64,000 bases of DNA, taken from contig NZ_CP050177.1 of NCBI RefSeq assembly GCF_011694815.1, positions 6,951,501 to 7,015,500 of the forward strand. The letters are read 5' to 3'. The notes beneath the pieces were generated by a model. The model saw nothing but the letters and a program-made list of their open reading frames with translations. It made no database searches and was not told where the DNA came from. Position numbers and translations under genes: made by a program. Source of the DNA: Streptomyces liangshanensis (GTDB taxonomy: Bacteria; Actinomycetota; Actinomycetes; Streptomycetales; Streptomycetaceae). Shown here piece after piece: positions 41,570-48,968 of this stretch. Position 1 is the first letter of the stretch. Each line of letters starts with the position of its first letter.

Positions 41570-41846
41570 CCAAGATCGCCCAGGTGGTGCCGCGATCCCT
41601 CCGTGACCTGCGTGCCATCCAGCGGCGAAATCGTGGGGCTACCGCGAAGACGCGGGCAGCCGGGCGTCCCTCTCCGACCCGGGAACGCTTGGCAGTTCAC
41701 GGGAGAGCCGCGTCCACCCGGCCGAGGGCGCCAAAGGCGGGCGGCGAGGAAGCACCGCGTCGTGCGGTCGGCGTTCGTCCCCCAACCTCACCGCTGTTTC
41801 ATCAATGACGACAGAGGGTGTCGGGTTTACGGCCGACGATTGACGC

Positions 41847-42365
41847 ATGCGCGAAACCCCGGAAGAACTCGACAAGCTCCAGTCCCTCCTCGGCTCCTCC
41901 CTCTCCGGCTCGACCGCACACCTCCGCTCGATCGTCGAGGGCCGCACCATCACGGCGGCGCAGCTCACCGGGGTCCTCACCGGCATGTGCGCGCTCGCCC
42001 TCTCCACGGTGACCGCGAAGGGCGAACCGCGGATCAGCGGCGTCGACGGGCACTTCCTGCACGGTCGGTGGCACTTCGGCACGGCGCGCAACGCCGCCAA
42101 GGCCCGTCATCTCGCGGCCCGTCCGGCCGCCAGCGTCGCGCACATGCGCGGCGAGGACCTCGGCGTGTTCACCCACGGCACGGTGGAGGAGCTGAACCCC
42201 GAGGGCGCCGAGACCACGGCCGACTGGCAGGAACTCCTCGCCTACTTGCAGGACTTCTACGGCGACGACACCTTCGACTGGAACCGCGAGGTCGTCTACT
42301 ACCGGCTGAACCCGCACTGGATGACCGTCTACGCCCCCGACCTCGACAAGCTCACCGGCACGTGA
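41847..42365 (+). CDS. Pyridoxamine 5'-phosphate oxidase-family protein
   Basis: This 172-residue protein has the split-barrel flavin-binding pattern: CALALSTVTAKGEPRISGVDG, HGRWHFGTARNAAKARHLA, then VAHMRGEDLGVFTHGTVEEL. It ends YYRLNPHWMTVYAPD. Such proteins bind FMN or F420, and the substrate is unknown. It stands alone after a 277-bp gap in which I saw no gene. Confidence 0.85.
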   Translation: MRETPEELDKLQSLLGSSLSGSTAHLRSIVEGRTITAAQLTGVLTGMCALALSTVTAKGEPRISGVDGHFLHGRWHFGTARNAAKARHLAARPAASVAHMRGEDLGVFTHGTVEELNPEGAETTADWQELLAYLQDFYGDDTFDWNREVVYYRLNPHWMTVYAPDLDKLTGT

Positions 42366-42429
42366 CGCCGGCGCGCCGTGGCGACCAGATGGATTGCGGC
42401 CTCGGTCACCGGCCGGGGTGGGCCGGCTT

Positions 42430-42810
42430 TCAGAACTGGCAGTAGTACGGGGACCCTCCGTTGGCCAGGTTGGCGTCCCATACCCAGCCGGAACCGGCAA
42501 TGTACGACCAGGTGTTGCCGAAGCTGTTCGCCACGTAGCACCGCACCACGATCGACCGGCCAGGCGGGTATGAAGTGACCGGGTCGCATTCCCCGTACGG
42601 GCCCTTGCGGACAGTGGCGGTCGCGGAGACTGTGTCGGCCGTGCTGTACGGATTGAGAGAGGCGGTCGGGGCATTCAGGTTCCACGGGCAGGCGGCCGCC
42701 GCACCAGCGGCGCCGGTCACGGCGACGGCTGGAGCGCCGAGACTGCCCGCGGCGGTCAGCAGCATCGCCGCGAAAGCTGTTCGTGCGAACGCGAGTTTCG
42801 GTCCGATCAT
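42430..42810 (-). CDS. Small secreted protein, SH3-like
   Basis: This 126-residue protein has a signal peptide (positive N-terminus, hydrophobic AAMLLTAAGSLG, Ala-rich cleavage region to about residue 40). The mature part has four cysteines (CPWN, GECDP, RCYV, YYCQF at the end), suggesting two disulfides. The RCYVANSFGNTWSYIAGSGW segment resembles the short SH3-type domains of Streptomyces secreted proteins. ATG 42810 follows AAGGGA. The function is unknown; it may bind cell wall. Confidence 0.75.
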   Translation of the reverse strand: MIGPKLAFARTAFAAMLLTAAGSLGAPAVAVTGAAGAAAACPWNLNAPTASLNPYSTADTVSATATVRKGPYGECDPVTSYPPGRSIVVRCYVANSFGNTWSYIAGSGWVWDANLANGGSPYYCQF

Positions 42811-42958
42811 GATCGTCCCTTCGGATGTTGCCCTCCGCAGGCCCTCGGCGAGGGCCTTGGTGCAGAGACTGCCCGGTCTTCGCCAACGGCCGAAGGCTTT
42901 TGCCTCAGGAGGCAAAACCCAACTACCAGGTGCCACCCCTGTCATCTATGACTGACGG

Positions 42959-43780
42959 TCACTTCGGCTGCTGAGTGTCACCTGTGCGTCGGTCGCTGTA
43001 GCGGGCTGCGGGCTCGGAGCCCGAGAAACGGGGGGCGAGGGTCTGCATGTCCGCCCGCAGCTTCGACCAGTCGGAGTCGGGTAGAGACGGTACGGTCACG
43101 GTTTCCCCGGCGTCGAGACCGGCGAAGGCCGCGTCCACCGCGTCAGTGACCGACATGACCAACCCGTCAGGTATGTCGGCGAGTTCGAGGCCGGAGCCGT
43201 TCCAGAAGCCGGTGCCCGTTGCCCCTGGCATGAAGGTCTGTACGCGTACTCCGGTGCCGGCGAGTTCCTTTGCGAGGGCCTGGGTGAAACTCAGAACGTA
43301 CGCCTTTGTTCCGCTGTACACGGCGCTGATCGGCAGGACGCCGACCGCCAGAGCGGAGGAGACGTTGACGATGACACCGTCACCCTGAGCGCCGAGCCCG
43401 GCGGCCGCCGCGGCTGCCAGCTTCGTGAAGGCGGTCACGTTCAGTTCGATCAGCGCACTCGCAGCGCTCGGATCGATGGTCGCCAACGGTCCGAAGAGCC
43501 CCCCGCCCGCGTTGTTGATCAGCACGCGGACCGCTGTGTCGGTACGCAACCGCTCCTCGACGCGGGCAAGTTCAGCGTCCTGGGTCAGGTCGGCGACCAG
43601 GACCTCGGCGCGCCTGCCGGTGCGCGCGGTGATGGCGGCGGCCAGGGATTCGAGACGGGCTTTGTCCCGGGCTACCAGGAGCAGGTCGTACCCACGGTCG
43701 GCCAACCGCTGAGCGAACACCGCCCCCATGCCTCCGGATGCTCCGGTGACGACGGCGATCTTGCCGGCATGTGTGCTCAT
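42959..43780 (-). CDS. Short-chain dehydrogenase/reductase
   Basis: This 273-residue classical SDR has the cofactor motif VVTGASGGMGAVFAQRL, NNAGGG, the catalytic serine in VNVSSALAVG and YSGTK as the Tyr-x3-Lys pair. It reduces or oxidises an unknown carbonyl or alcohol using NAD(P). ATG 43780, with GGAG 7 bases upstream, is chosen over ATG 43792. It is the second minus-strand gene after the HxlR regulator, probably in one transcription unit. Confidence 0.92.
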   Translation of the reverse strand: MSTHAGKIAVVTGASGGMGAVFAQRLADRGYDLLLVARDKARLESLAAAITARTGRRAEVLVADLTQDAELARVEERLRTDTAVRVLINNAGGGLFGPLATIDPSAASALIELNVTAFTKLAAAAAAGLGAQGDGVIVNVSSALAVGVLPISAVYSGTKAYVLSFTQALAKELAGTGVRVQTFMPGATGTGFWNGSGLELADIPDGLVMSVTDAVDAAFAGLDAGETVTVPSLPDSDWSKLRADMQTLAPRFSGSEPAARYSDRRTGDTQQPK

Positions 43781-43824
43781 GGGAATCTCCATTCGTGCGA
43801 TGAATCAGAGGAGGCGTGGGCCAG

Positions 43825-44172
43825 TCATAGGGCCTGGAACGCGTCGTCGGGCCGTTTGTCGACCGTGAACCGCAGCCCCCACAGCCCGATCTCCTTCAGG
43901 ACGGGCTGGAGCGCGTGGCCGGTCTCGCTCAGCTGGTAGAGGGCGGTGGCGATGGGTGGCGGCGCGTCCTCGCGCGTGATCAGCCCCGCCGCTTCGAGTT
44001 CCTTGAGGCGGGTCGACAGGAGGTTCGTCGCGACGCCCGGCAGCCCCCGCTTCAGCTCCGTGAACCGGGACGGGCCCTGCAGCAGCAGCTCCCGGACGAT
44101 CAGCAGCGTCCAGCGGTCCTCGATGACATCCAGCCCGCGGGCTATCGAGCAGTACTGCCCATAACTACGCAT
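43825..44172 (-). CDS. HxlR-family transcriptional regulator
   Basis: This 115-residue protein is a typical HxlR winged helix: YCSIARGLDVIEDRWTLLIV, then RFTELKRGLPGVATNLLSTRLKELEAAGLI. It lacks an obvious redox cysteine pair, having a single Cys8. It is divergent from a truncated MFS gene, and HxlR-MFS divergent pairs are common, so its original target was probably that pump. The AT-rich gap 44173-44243 holds the shared promoters. Confidence 0.92.
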   Translation of the reverse strand: MRSYGQYCSIARGLDVIEDRWTLLIVRELLLQGPSRFTELKRGLPGVATNLLSTRLKELEAAGLITREDAPPPIATALYQLSETGHALQPVLKEIGLWGLRFTVDKRPDDAFQAL

Positions 44173-44243
44173 GAATGAAGTCTACAGCAGAAACTAAAGT
44201 GGCTGGATGAAAAAGTAAACCGAGTGAGTGTAGTATTTAAACC

Positions 44244-44375
44244 ATGACGCGTACGCCGTCCCAACCGCTCGGGCTCGTCCCCCTGCTTCTGGCGTCGTTC
44301 GTGATCAATCTCGACACGGATCCGGAGATCACGGGTTCAGCGGGAGAACTGCAATCCGACAGGGAAATGAGGTGA
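44244..44375 (+). pseudogene. Remnant of an MFS (EmrB/QacA-type) transporter
   Basis: A 43-codon frame begins with MTRTPSQPLGLVPLLLASF-VINLDT, the usual N-terminus and first helix start of DHA2-type MFS pumps, which normally continues TIVNVALP. Here it changes abruptly to unrelated sequence (DPEITGSAGELQSDREMR) and stops. This looks like a large internal deletion or a recombination join near base 44318. The stop (TGA) overlaps a GTG codon of the next frame, so the remnant could still be translated and coupled to the following gene. Confidence 0.7.
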
Positions 44376-44380
44376 TCGCG

Positions 44381-45172
44381 ATGGTTGATGTACCTGCATT
44401 CATCTGGGTGCTCACCCTCGCCGGAATAACAGGACTGACCGGGATGACGAGTTTCGTCCTGTACCGGGGTGCGAAACTCGCGGGGGCCACGCGACGGAGC
44501 GCGGTCGGGCTCGGGGCGGCCACGGCTGCCGTGCTCGGTGCCTGGTTCACGGCCACGGGGGTGATCGCGGCGCATGACGGATACCTCTCGGGGCACGGGC
44601 ACATTTCTTTCCTGCCCTTCGCGTTCGCCGGGTCGCTGATCGCCTTCCTGGCCGCCACCCGGATCCCCCTGGTCTCCCGCGCGCTCCACGCGCCCGGGAT
44701 GCTGCACCGGCTGGAATGGCCACACGCGTTCCGGGTGGTGGGGGTCGTGTTCCTGATCATGATGGCCCTGGGTCGTCTGCCGGCGCTGTTCGCGCTGCCC
44801 GCGGGGCTGGGGGACATCGCGACCGGCATCGCCGCCCCGTTCGTCGCACGCCGCCTCGCCAGGGGCACCGGCCACCGGCTCGCCGTCAGGTTCAACCTCT
44901 TCGGCATGCTCGACCTCGTCACGGCACTGACCCTCGCCCTCCTCATGGGCGCCCACGTCATCAACGTGACCCCGTCCGCACGCGCCATCACCGAAGCGCC
45001 GATCGCTCTCATCCCCACCGCCGCCGTCCCCCTGCTGCTCACCCTGCACATCACCTCCCTGCGCCGCCTGAGGGCCATCAAGCGGGGACGGAAGGGCACG
45101 GCCGGGACCACCACACCGAACGCGGACGTCGCGGTGCCTCACCCCGTGCCGTCGGCCTCGCACAACAACTGA
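44381..45172 (+). CDS. Uncharacterised multi-pass membrane protein
   Basis: This 263-residue protein has about seven or eight hydrophobic segments, for example FIWVLTLAGITGLTGMTSFV, AAVLGAWFTATGVIAA, FLPFAFAGSLIAFLAAT and VVGVVFLIMMALGRLPALF, and a basic, hydrophilic C-terminal tail. I do not recognise the family. ATG 44381 follows GAGG; GTG 44372 overlaps the stop of the upstream MFS remnant and is an alternative coupled start. A PanE-like gene follows 11 bp later, so the two are co-transcribed. Confidence 0.75.
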   Translation: MVDVPAFIWVLTLAGITGLTGMTSFVLYRGAKLAGATRRSAVGLGAATAAVLGAWFTATGVIAAHDGYLSGHGHISFLPFAFAGSLIAFLAATRIPLVSRALHAPGMLHRLEWPHAFRVVGVVFLIMMALGRLPALFALPAGLGDIATGIAAPFVARRLARGTGHRLAVRFNLFGMLDLVTALTLALLMGAHVINVTPSARAITEAPIALIPTAAVPLLLTLHITSLRRLRAIKRGRKGTAGTTTPNADVAVPHPVPSASHNN

Positions 45173-45183
45173 AGGAGCGCGTC

Positions 45184-46122
45184 ATGAAAACACTCATCGT
45201 CGGTGCCGGTGCTGTCGGCGGCTTCGTGGGAGGAAGGCTGGTCCAGGCCGGACGGGAGGTGGACTTCCTGGTCCGCCCCGGCCGGGCCGAACACCTCCGG
45301 CAGCGGGGCCTGCACATAGTCGAGGGCAACCGGTCGGAGGGGATCGCGGTCAACCCGATCACGGCCGACGCCCTGAAGGAGACGGAAGAACCGTACGATC
45401 TCGTGCTGCTCTCCGTGAAGCCGGACGCGCTGTCGGCGGTCATGGACGACATCACGTCGGCCGTCGGCTCGGCCACCGTGCTGGTTCCCTTCCTCAACGG
45501 CATGGCACACCTGGAGGAACTCACGGGACGCTTCGGCAAGTCCCTGCTCGGCGGCACCCTCAGGATCGTCACGCAACTCGACGACAACGGGGACATCCGC
45601 CAGTACCTTCCCGGCGGGCAGATCGAGATCGGCGAACTCGACGGCAGCAGGACCAGCAGGGTCGAGGAAGTGGCGCGGACCCTGGCCATCCCCGATTTCG
45701 ACGTCGCTGTGAGCGCTGACATCGTCGGCGCGATGTGGCAGAAGTGGGTCATGATCGCCACCGTCGGGGCGATCACCTCCCTGGCCCGCGGCACCATCGG
45801 GGACGCCGCCGCCCTCACCGACGGGGAGCGGTTCGCCACCGTGACCCTTGAGGAGGCGGCCTCGGTCGCCGCCGCGTCCGGCCACGGACTGAGCGAGCCG
45901 GCCCACGCCGCGCTCCAAGAACTGGTCACGGCGACGGGGTCCGGCATGACCTCGTCCCTCTCCCGCGAGCTGGCCTCCGGCCGTCCCACCGAGGTCGAGA
46001 ACGTCCTCGGCGACCTCATCCGCCGAGGCCACGCCACCGGCGTCCCCGTACCCCGCCTCGAAGCCGCAGCCCTGACCCTGCGCGCGCACAACCAGCGACA
46101 CACCACCGCCCCGGAAAACTGA
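45184..46122 (+). CDS. Ketopantoate reductase (PanE/ApbA)-family protein
   Basis: This 312-residue protein opens with the NADPH motif TLIVGAGAVGGFVGGRL and has LLSVKPDALSAVM, PFLNGMAHLEEL and a C-terminal helical domain with MWQKWVMIATVGAITSL, as in PanE-family reductases. It may be a true 2-dehydropantoate reductase or a relative acting on another 2-oxo acid; its accessory context favours the latter. It follows the membrane-protein gene with GAAGGAGCG as ribosome site. Confidence 0.9.
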   Translation: MKTLIVGAGAVGGFVGGRLVQAGREVDFLVRPGRAEHLRQRGLHIVEGNRSEGIAVNPITADALKETEEPYDLVLLSVKPDALSAVMDDITSAVGSATVLVPFLNGMAHLEELTGRFGKSLLGGTLRIVTQLDDNGDIRQYLPGGQIEIGELDGSRTSRVEEVARTLAIPDFDVAVSADIVGAMWQKWVMIATVGAITSLARGTIGDAAALTDGERFATVTLEEAASVAAASGHGLSEPAHAALQELVTATGSGMTSSLSRELASGRPTEVENVLGDLIRRGHATGVPVPRLEAAALTLRAHNQRHTTAPEN

Positions 46123-46149
46123 TCGGACACGAGAGTCCCCACGCAGGAA

Positions 46150-46171
46150 GCGGCGCCCTCGCGGGCGCCGC
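46150..46171 (+). terminator. Short hairpin between PanE-like and MFS genes
   Basis: GCGGCGCCC-TCGC-GGGCGCCGC is a perfect 9-bp stem with a 4-nt loop. It could end the upstream transcript or reduce expression of the MFS gene. Confidence 0.6.
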
Positions 46172-46201
46172 CGCGTGCGCGCGGAGAAACGGAGCACTGC
46201 C

Positions 46202-47761
46202 ATGACGGCACTACCGGCGTCGGGGGCGGTGCAGTCGCGCGCCGCCAAGGGGGTCTGGGCGGGGCTGGTCCTCGCCGTGTCGATGACCACGATCGACCAG
46301 ACCATCGTCGCCCTGTCGAGTCCCTCGATCCAGGACCACCTCTCGATCAGCCACGCGGATCTCCAGTGGGCGGTCAACGCCTACCTGCTGACCACGGCTT
46401 CGTTCTTCCTGCTCGGAGGACGGTTGGCCGACCTCCTCGGACACCGGCGCATGGCCCTGATCGGAATAGCCGGATTCGGGGTGACGTCCCTCCTGTGCGG
46501 GCTCACACCCGAGGGCTCCTTCGCCGCGCCCTGGCTGATCACTGCCCGAGCCCTCCAAGGGGTGAGCGGCGCGCTGATGTTTCCCGCGGCCATCGGCATC
46601 GTGGTGCAGTCCTTCCCGAGGGAACGACGCGGTCGCGCGATGGCGACCTTCTTCACCATCACGGGGGCCATGACGGCGATCGGGCCCGTCGCCGGCGGCT
46701 ACCTGACGCAGTGGACCTGGCGGTCGATCTTCTGGATCAACGTCCCCGTCGCCGTTGCCGCCGCGATCCTGACCGTACGGATGGTGCCGCGCTCGAAGGG
46801 CACGGCCGGGACCGTCGACTGGCGTGGCGCCGCCGTGTCCGCCGTCGCGATGGCACTGGTCGTCTTCGGGCTGCAACAGGCCGGTGCCTGGGGCTGGACC
46901 AGCCCCGGAGTCTGGGTGCCGATCGCGGTCGGCGCCCTGACGCTGGTCCGGTTCGTCGGCCTGGAGCGCCGCACCCCCATGCCGCTGGTCAACCTGGAGG
47001 TGATGCGCGATCGCGGATTCGCCGTTTCGACCCTGGCGATGTTCTTCGCGTCCGTCGCGTTCATCTCCGTCTTCTTCTTCCTCAGTGTGTACGGGCAGGT
47101 GTCCCTGCGACTGCCGGTCGGCGACACCGGCCTGCTCCTGCTCAAGTTCTTCATCGGATTCGCCGTCGCCGCCCGCTTGGGTTCGGCCCGCTTCGACCGC
47201 CACGGGGCCCGTCCGGTCGTTCTCATGGGTGGTGTCGTCGGCACCGTCGGATTCCTCTGGCTCGCCCGTACGGCCACCGATCTCGGGTTCGACGCGAGCG
47301 CCTTCCTCAACCGGCAGACGTGGCCCCTGCTGGTCGCCGGCGCGGGAATCGGCTTCATGTTCAGTCCCGTCTCGACGGACGCGCTCAATCGCGCCATCGG
47401 CGCTTCGTACGGTGAAGTCTCCGCCGTGACCCAGACCGTGAAGAATTTCGGCGGCGCACTGGGACTGGCGCTGTTCTCCACACTGGTCACCCACCGCCTG
47501 ACGCAGAAGCTGACCGACTCCATCCTGGCCGTCGGCGGCACCTCACGCGACGCCGGGCGCGCGGTCGACGCGGTCACCGGCGGGGACCCCGGCGCGGCCG
47601 GAGGCCTGGCCGCGGGGAACGCCTCGGCTCTTCGGGCGGTTCGGGTCGACTACGCGTCCGCGGCGCAAGTGGCCTTCTACGGCATGGCCGGGGCCATGGC
47701 GGTCGTGGCCCTCCTGGCATGGTGGTACCCCCGCGGTAGTGGCACACGCGAGGCTTCCTGA
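46202..47761 (+). CDS. MFS transporter, DHA2 (EmrB/QacA) drug-proton antiporter type
   Basis: This 519-residue protein has about 14 hydrophobic helices. Family motifs include VSMTTIDQTIVALSSPSI in helix 1, GRLADLLGHRRM in the first loop, ARALQGVSGALMFPAA, and TGAMTAIGPVAGGYLTQWTW for the antiporter motif. It probably exports a drug or metabolite. ATG 46202 is chosen over an upstream ATG at 46175 because CGGAGC is closer to it. An amidohydrolase gene follows 34 bp downstream. Confidence 0.92.
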   Translation: MTALPASGAVQSRAAKGVWAGLVLAVSMTTIDQTIVALSSPSIQDHLSISHADLQWAVNAYLLTTASFFLLGGRLADLLGHRRMALIGIAGFGVTSLLCGLTPEGSFAAPWLITARALQGVSGALMFPAAIGIVVQSFPRERRGRAMATFFTITGAMTAIGPVAGGYLTQWTWRSIFWINVPVAVAAAILTVRMVPRSKGTAGTVDWRGAAVSAVAMALVVFGLQQAGAWGWTSPGVWVPIAVGALTLVRFVGLERRTPMPLVNLEVMRDRGFAVSTLAMFFASVAFISVFFFLSVYGQVSLRLPVGDTGLLLLKFFIGFAVAARLGSARFDRHGARPVVLMGGVVGTVGFLWLARTATDLGFDASAFLNRQTWPLLVAGAGIGFMFSPVSTDALNRAIGASYGEVSAVTQTVKNFGGALGLALFSTLVTHRLTQKLTDSILAVGGTSRDAGRAVDAVTGGDPGAAGGLAAGNASALRAVRVDYASAAQVAFYGMAGAMAVVALLAWWYPRGSGTREAS

Positions 47762-47795
47762 TTCCCCGCAGAACAACGACGAAGGGTGGCGGACC

Positions 47796-48866
47796 ATGGT
47801 GACAGTGTTGCGGAACGTACGGGTCTTCGACGGCCGGCGGGTGAGGGAGCCCAGCAGCGTCGTCCTGCGCGCCGGCCGGATCGGCGGCCAGGCGGTGGGC
47901 GCCGAGCTGGTGGGAGCCGAGGTGGTGGACGGCGACGGGGGCGTGCTGATGGCCGGGCTGATCGACGCCCACGTCCATCTCGACGAGGTCGGCCAGCTCG
48001 ACCGGTTGCGGGCGTACGGGATCACGACGGCGCTGGACATGGGGGCGCGGCCCGGCTTCATCGCGACGTTGCGAGGGTCGGTGGGCCTGCCCGATGTGCG
48101 CAGCGCGGGGACGGCGGCCATCGGTCCGGGCAGTCCGCACGAATCGCTCGTGGGACCGGAGGGGGTGGTGGCCGGGCCCGGCGCGGCCGAGGGGTTCCTC
48201 GCCGACCGCGGCGCCGAAGGCTCGGACTACCTCAAGATCATTGTGGGCGATCCGTCGCCGAGCCACGACCAGGCCACCCTGGACGCGCTGGTCGTGGCGG
48301 CCCGTTCCCGTGGACTGCTGGTCGTCGCCCACGCGTTGTCCCACGAAGCCGTTGACATGGCCCAGCGGGCCGGCGTGGACATCCTCACCCACACACCGAA
48401 GGACCGGTTGCTCAGCGCCGAGGCCGTCGCGCGCACCGTCGAGGACGGCCGCGCCGTCGTACCCACCCTGGCGCTGGCGGAACTGCTCGACGTACGGGCG
48501 GGCACCCCGGGCGACAGCCACGGCACGGTCCGGGCGAACACGGCCGCCCTGTACCGGGCGGGTGTGCCGCTGCTGGCCGGGACCGACGCGCACGTCCCGC
48601 CGTGGAGCGGTCCGTACCTCGCTCATGGCGAGAGCCTGCACCGGGAGCTGGAACTGCTGGTCGACGCCGGGCTGAGCACCGTCGACGCCCTGCGTGCGGC
48701 GACCGTGCTGCCGGCCCGGTACTTCGCCCTCGCCGACCGCGGGGTGGTCGAGCCGGGACGCAGGGCCGATCTCGTGCTCCTCGACGGCGACCCGGTGAGT
48801 GACATCACCGCCACGCGGGCGATCCGCCGCGTCTGGTGCGGGGGACTCGCGTACACGGCTCCGTGA
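47796..48866 (+). CDS. Amidohydrolase-family metal-dependent hydrolase
   Basis: This 356-residue protein has the amidohydrolase layout: an N-terminal strand domain, GLIDAHVHLD (His59, His61 as metal ligands), SDYLKIIVGDPS (likely carboxylated Lys), VVAHALSHEA, GVDILTHTP, LLAGTDAHVPP (Asp ligand) and the closing GVVEPGRRADLVLLDGDP. It resembles imidazolonepropionase/prolidase-like members; the substrate is unknown. ATG 47796 follows GAAGGGTGGCGG. It probably shares a transcript with the MFS pump, suggesting coupled breakdown and export. Confidence 0.9.
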   Translation: MVTVLRNVRVFDGRRVREPSSVVLRAGRIGGQAVGAELVGAEVVDGDGGVLMAGLIDAHVHLDEVGQLDRLRAYGITTALDMGARPGFIATLRGSVGLPDVRSAGTAAIGPGSPHESLVGPEGVVAGPGAAEGFLADRGAEGSDYLKIIVGDPSPSHDQATLDALVVAARSRGLLVVAHALSHEAVDMAQRAGVDILTHTPKDRLLSAEAVARTVEDGRAVVPTLALAELLDVRAGTPGDSHGTVRANTAALYRAGVPLLAGTDAHVPPWSGPYLAHGESLHRELELLVDAGLSTVDALRAATVLPARYFALADRGVVEPGRRADLVLLDGDPVSDITATRAIRRVWCGGLAYTAP

Positions 48867-48889
48867 CGCCGCCGGCGGGTCCACGGAGA

Positions 48890-48955
48890 GGACGGCCCCA
48901 CCCCTGTTCGGCCCGCACGGTGATCCGTGCGGGCCGAACAGGGGTGGGGCCGTCC
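48890..48955. terminator. Very long perfect hairpin between convergent genes
   Basis: A 31-nt arm (48890-48920) and its exact complement (48925-48955) are separated by only TGAT. It lies between the amidohydrolase stop (48866) and the MMPL stop (48969). It can terminate both transcripts, and its length is well beyond a normal terminator. Confidence 0.9.
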
Positions 48956-48968
48956 TGCTGTGGGTCTG

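Noticed and set aside
41570..41846. Possible transposase remnant in the gap before the PPOX gene
   Set aside because: Arg-rich translations gave no recognisable transposase motif, and no terminal inverted repeats were seen.
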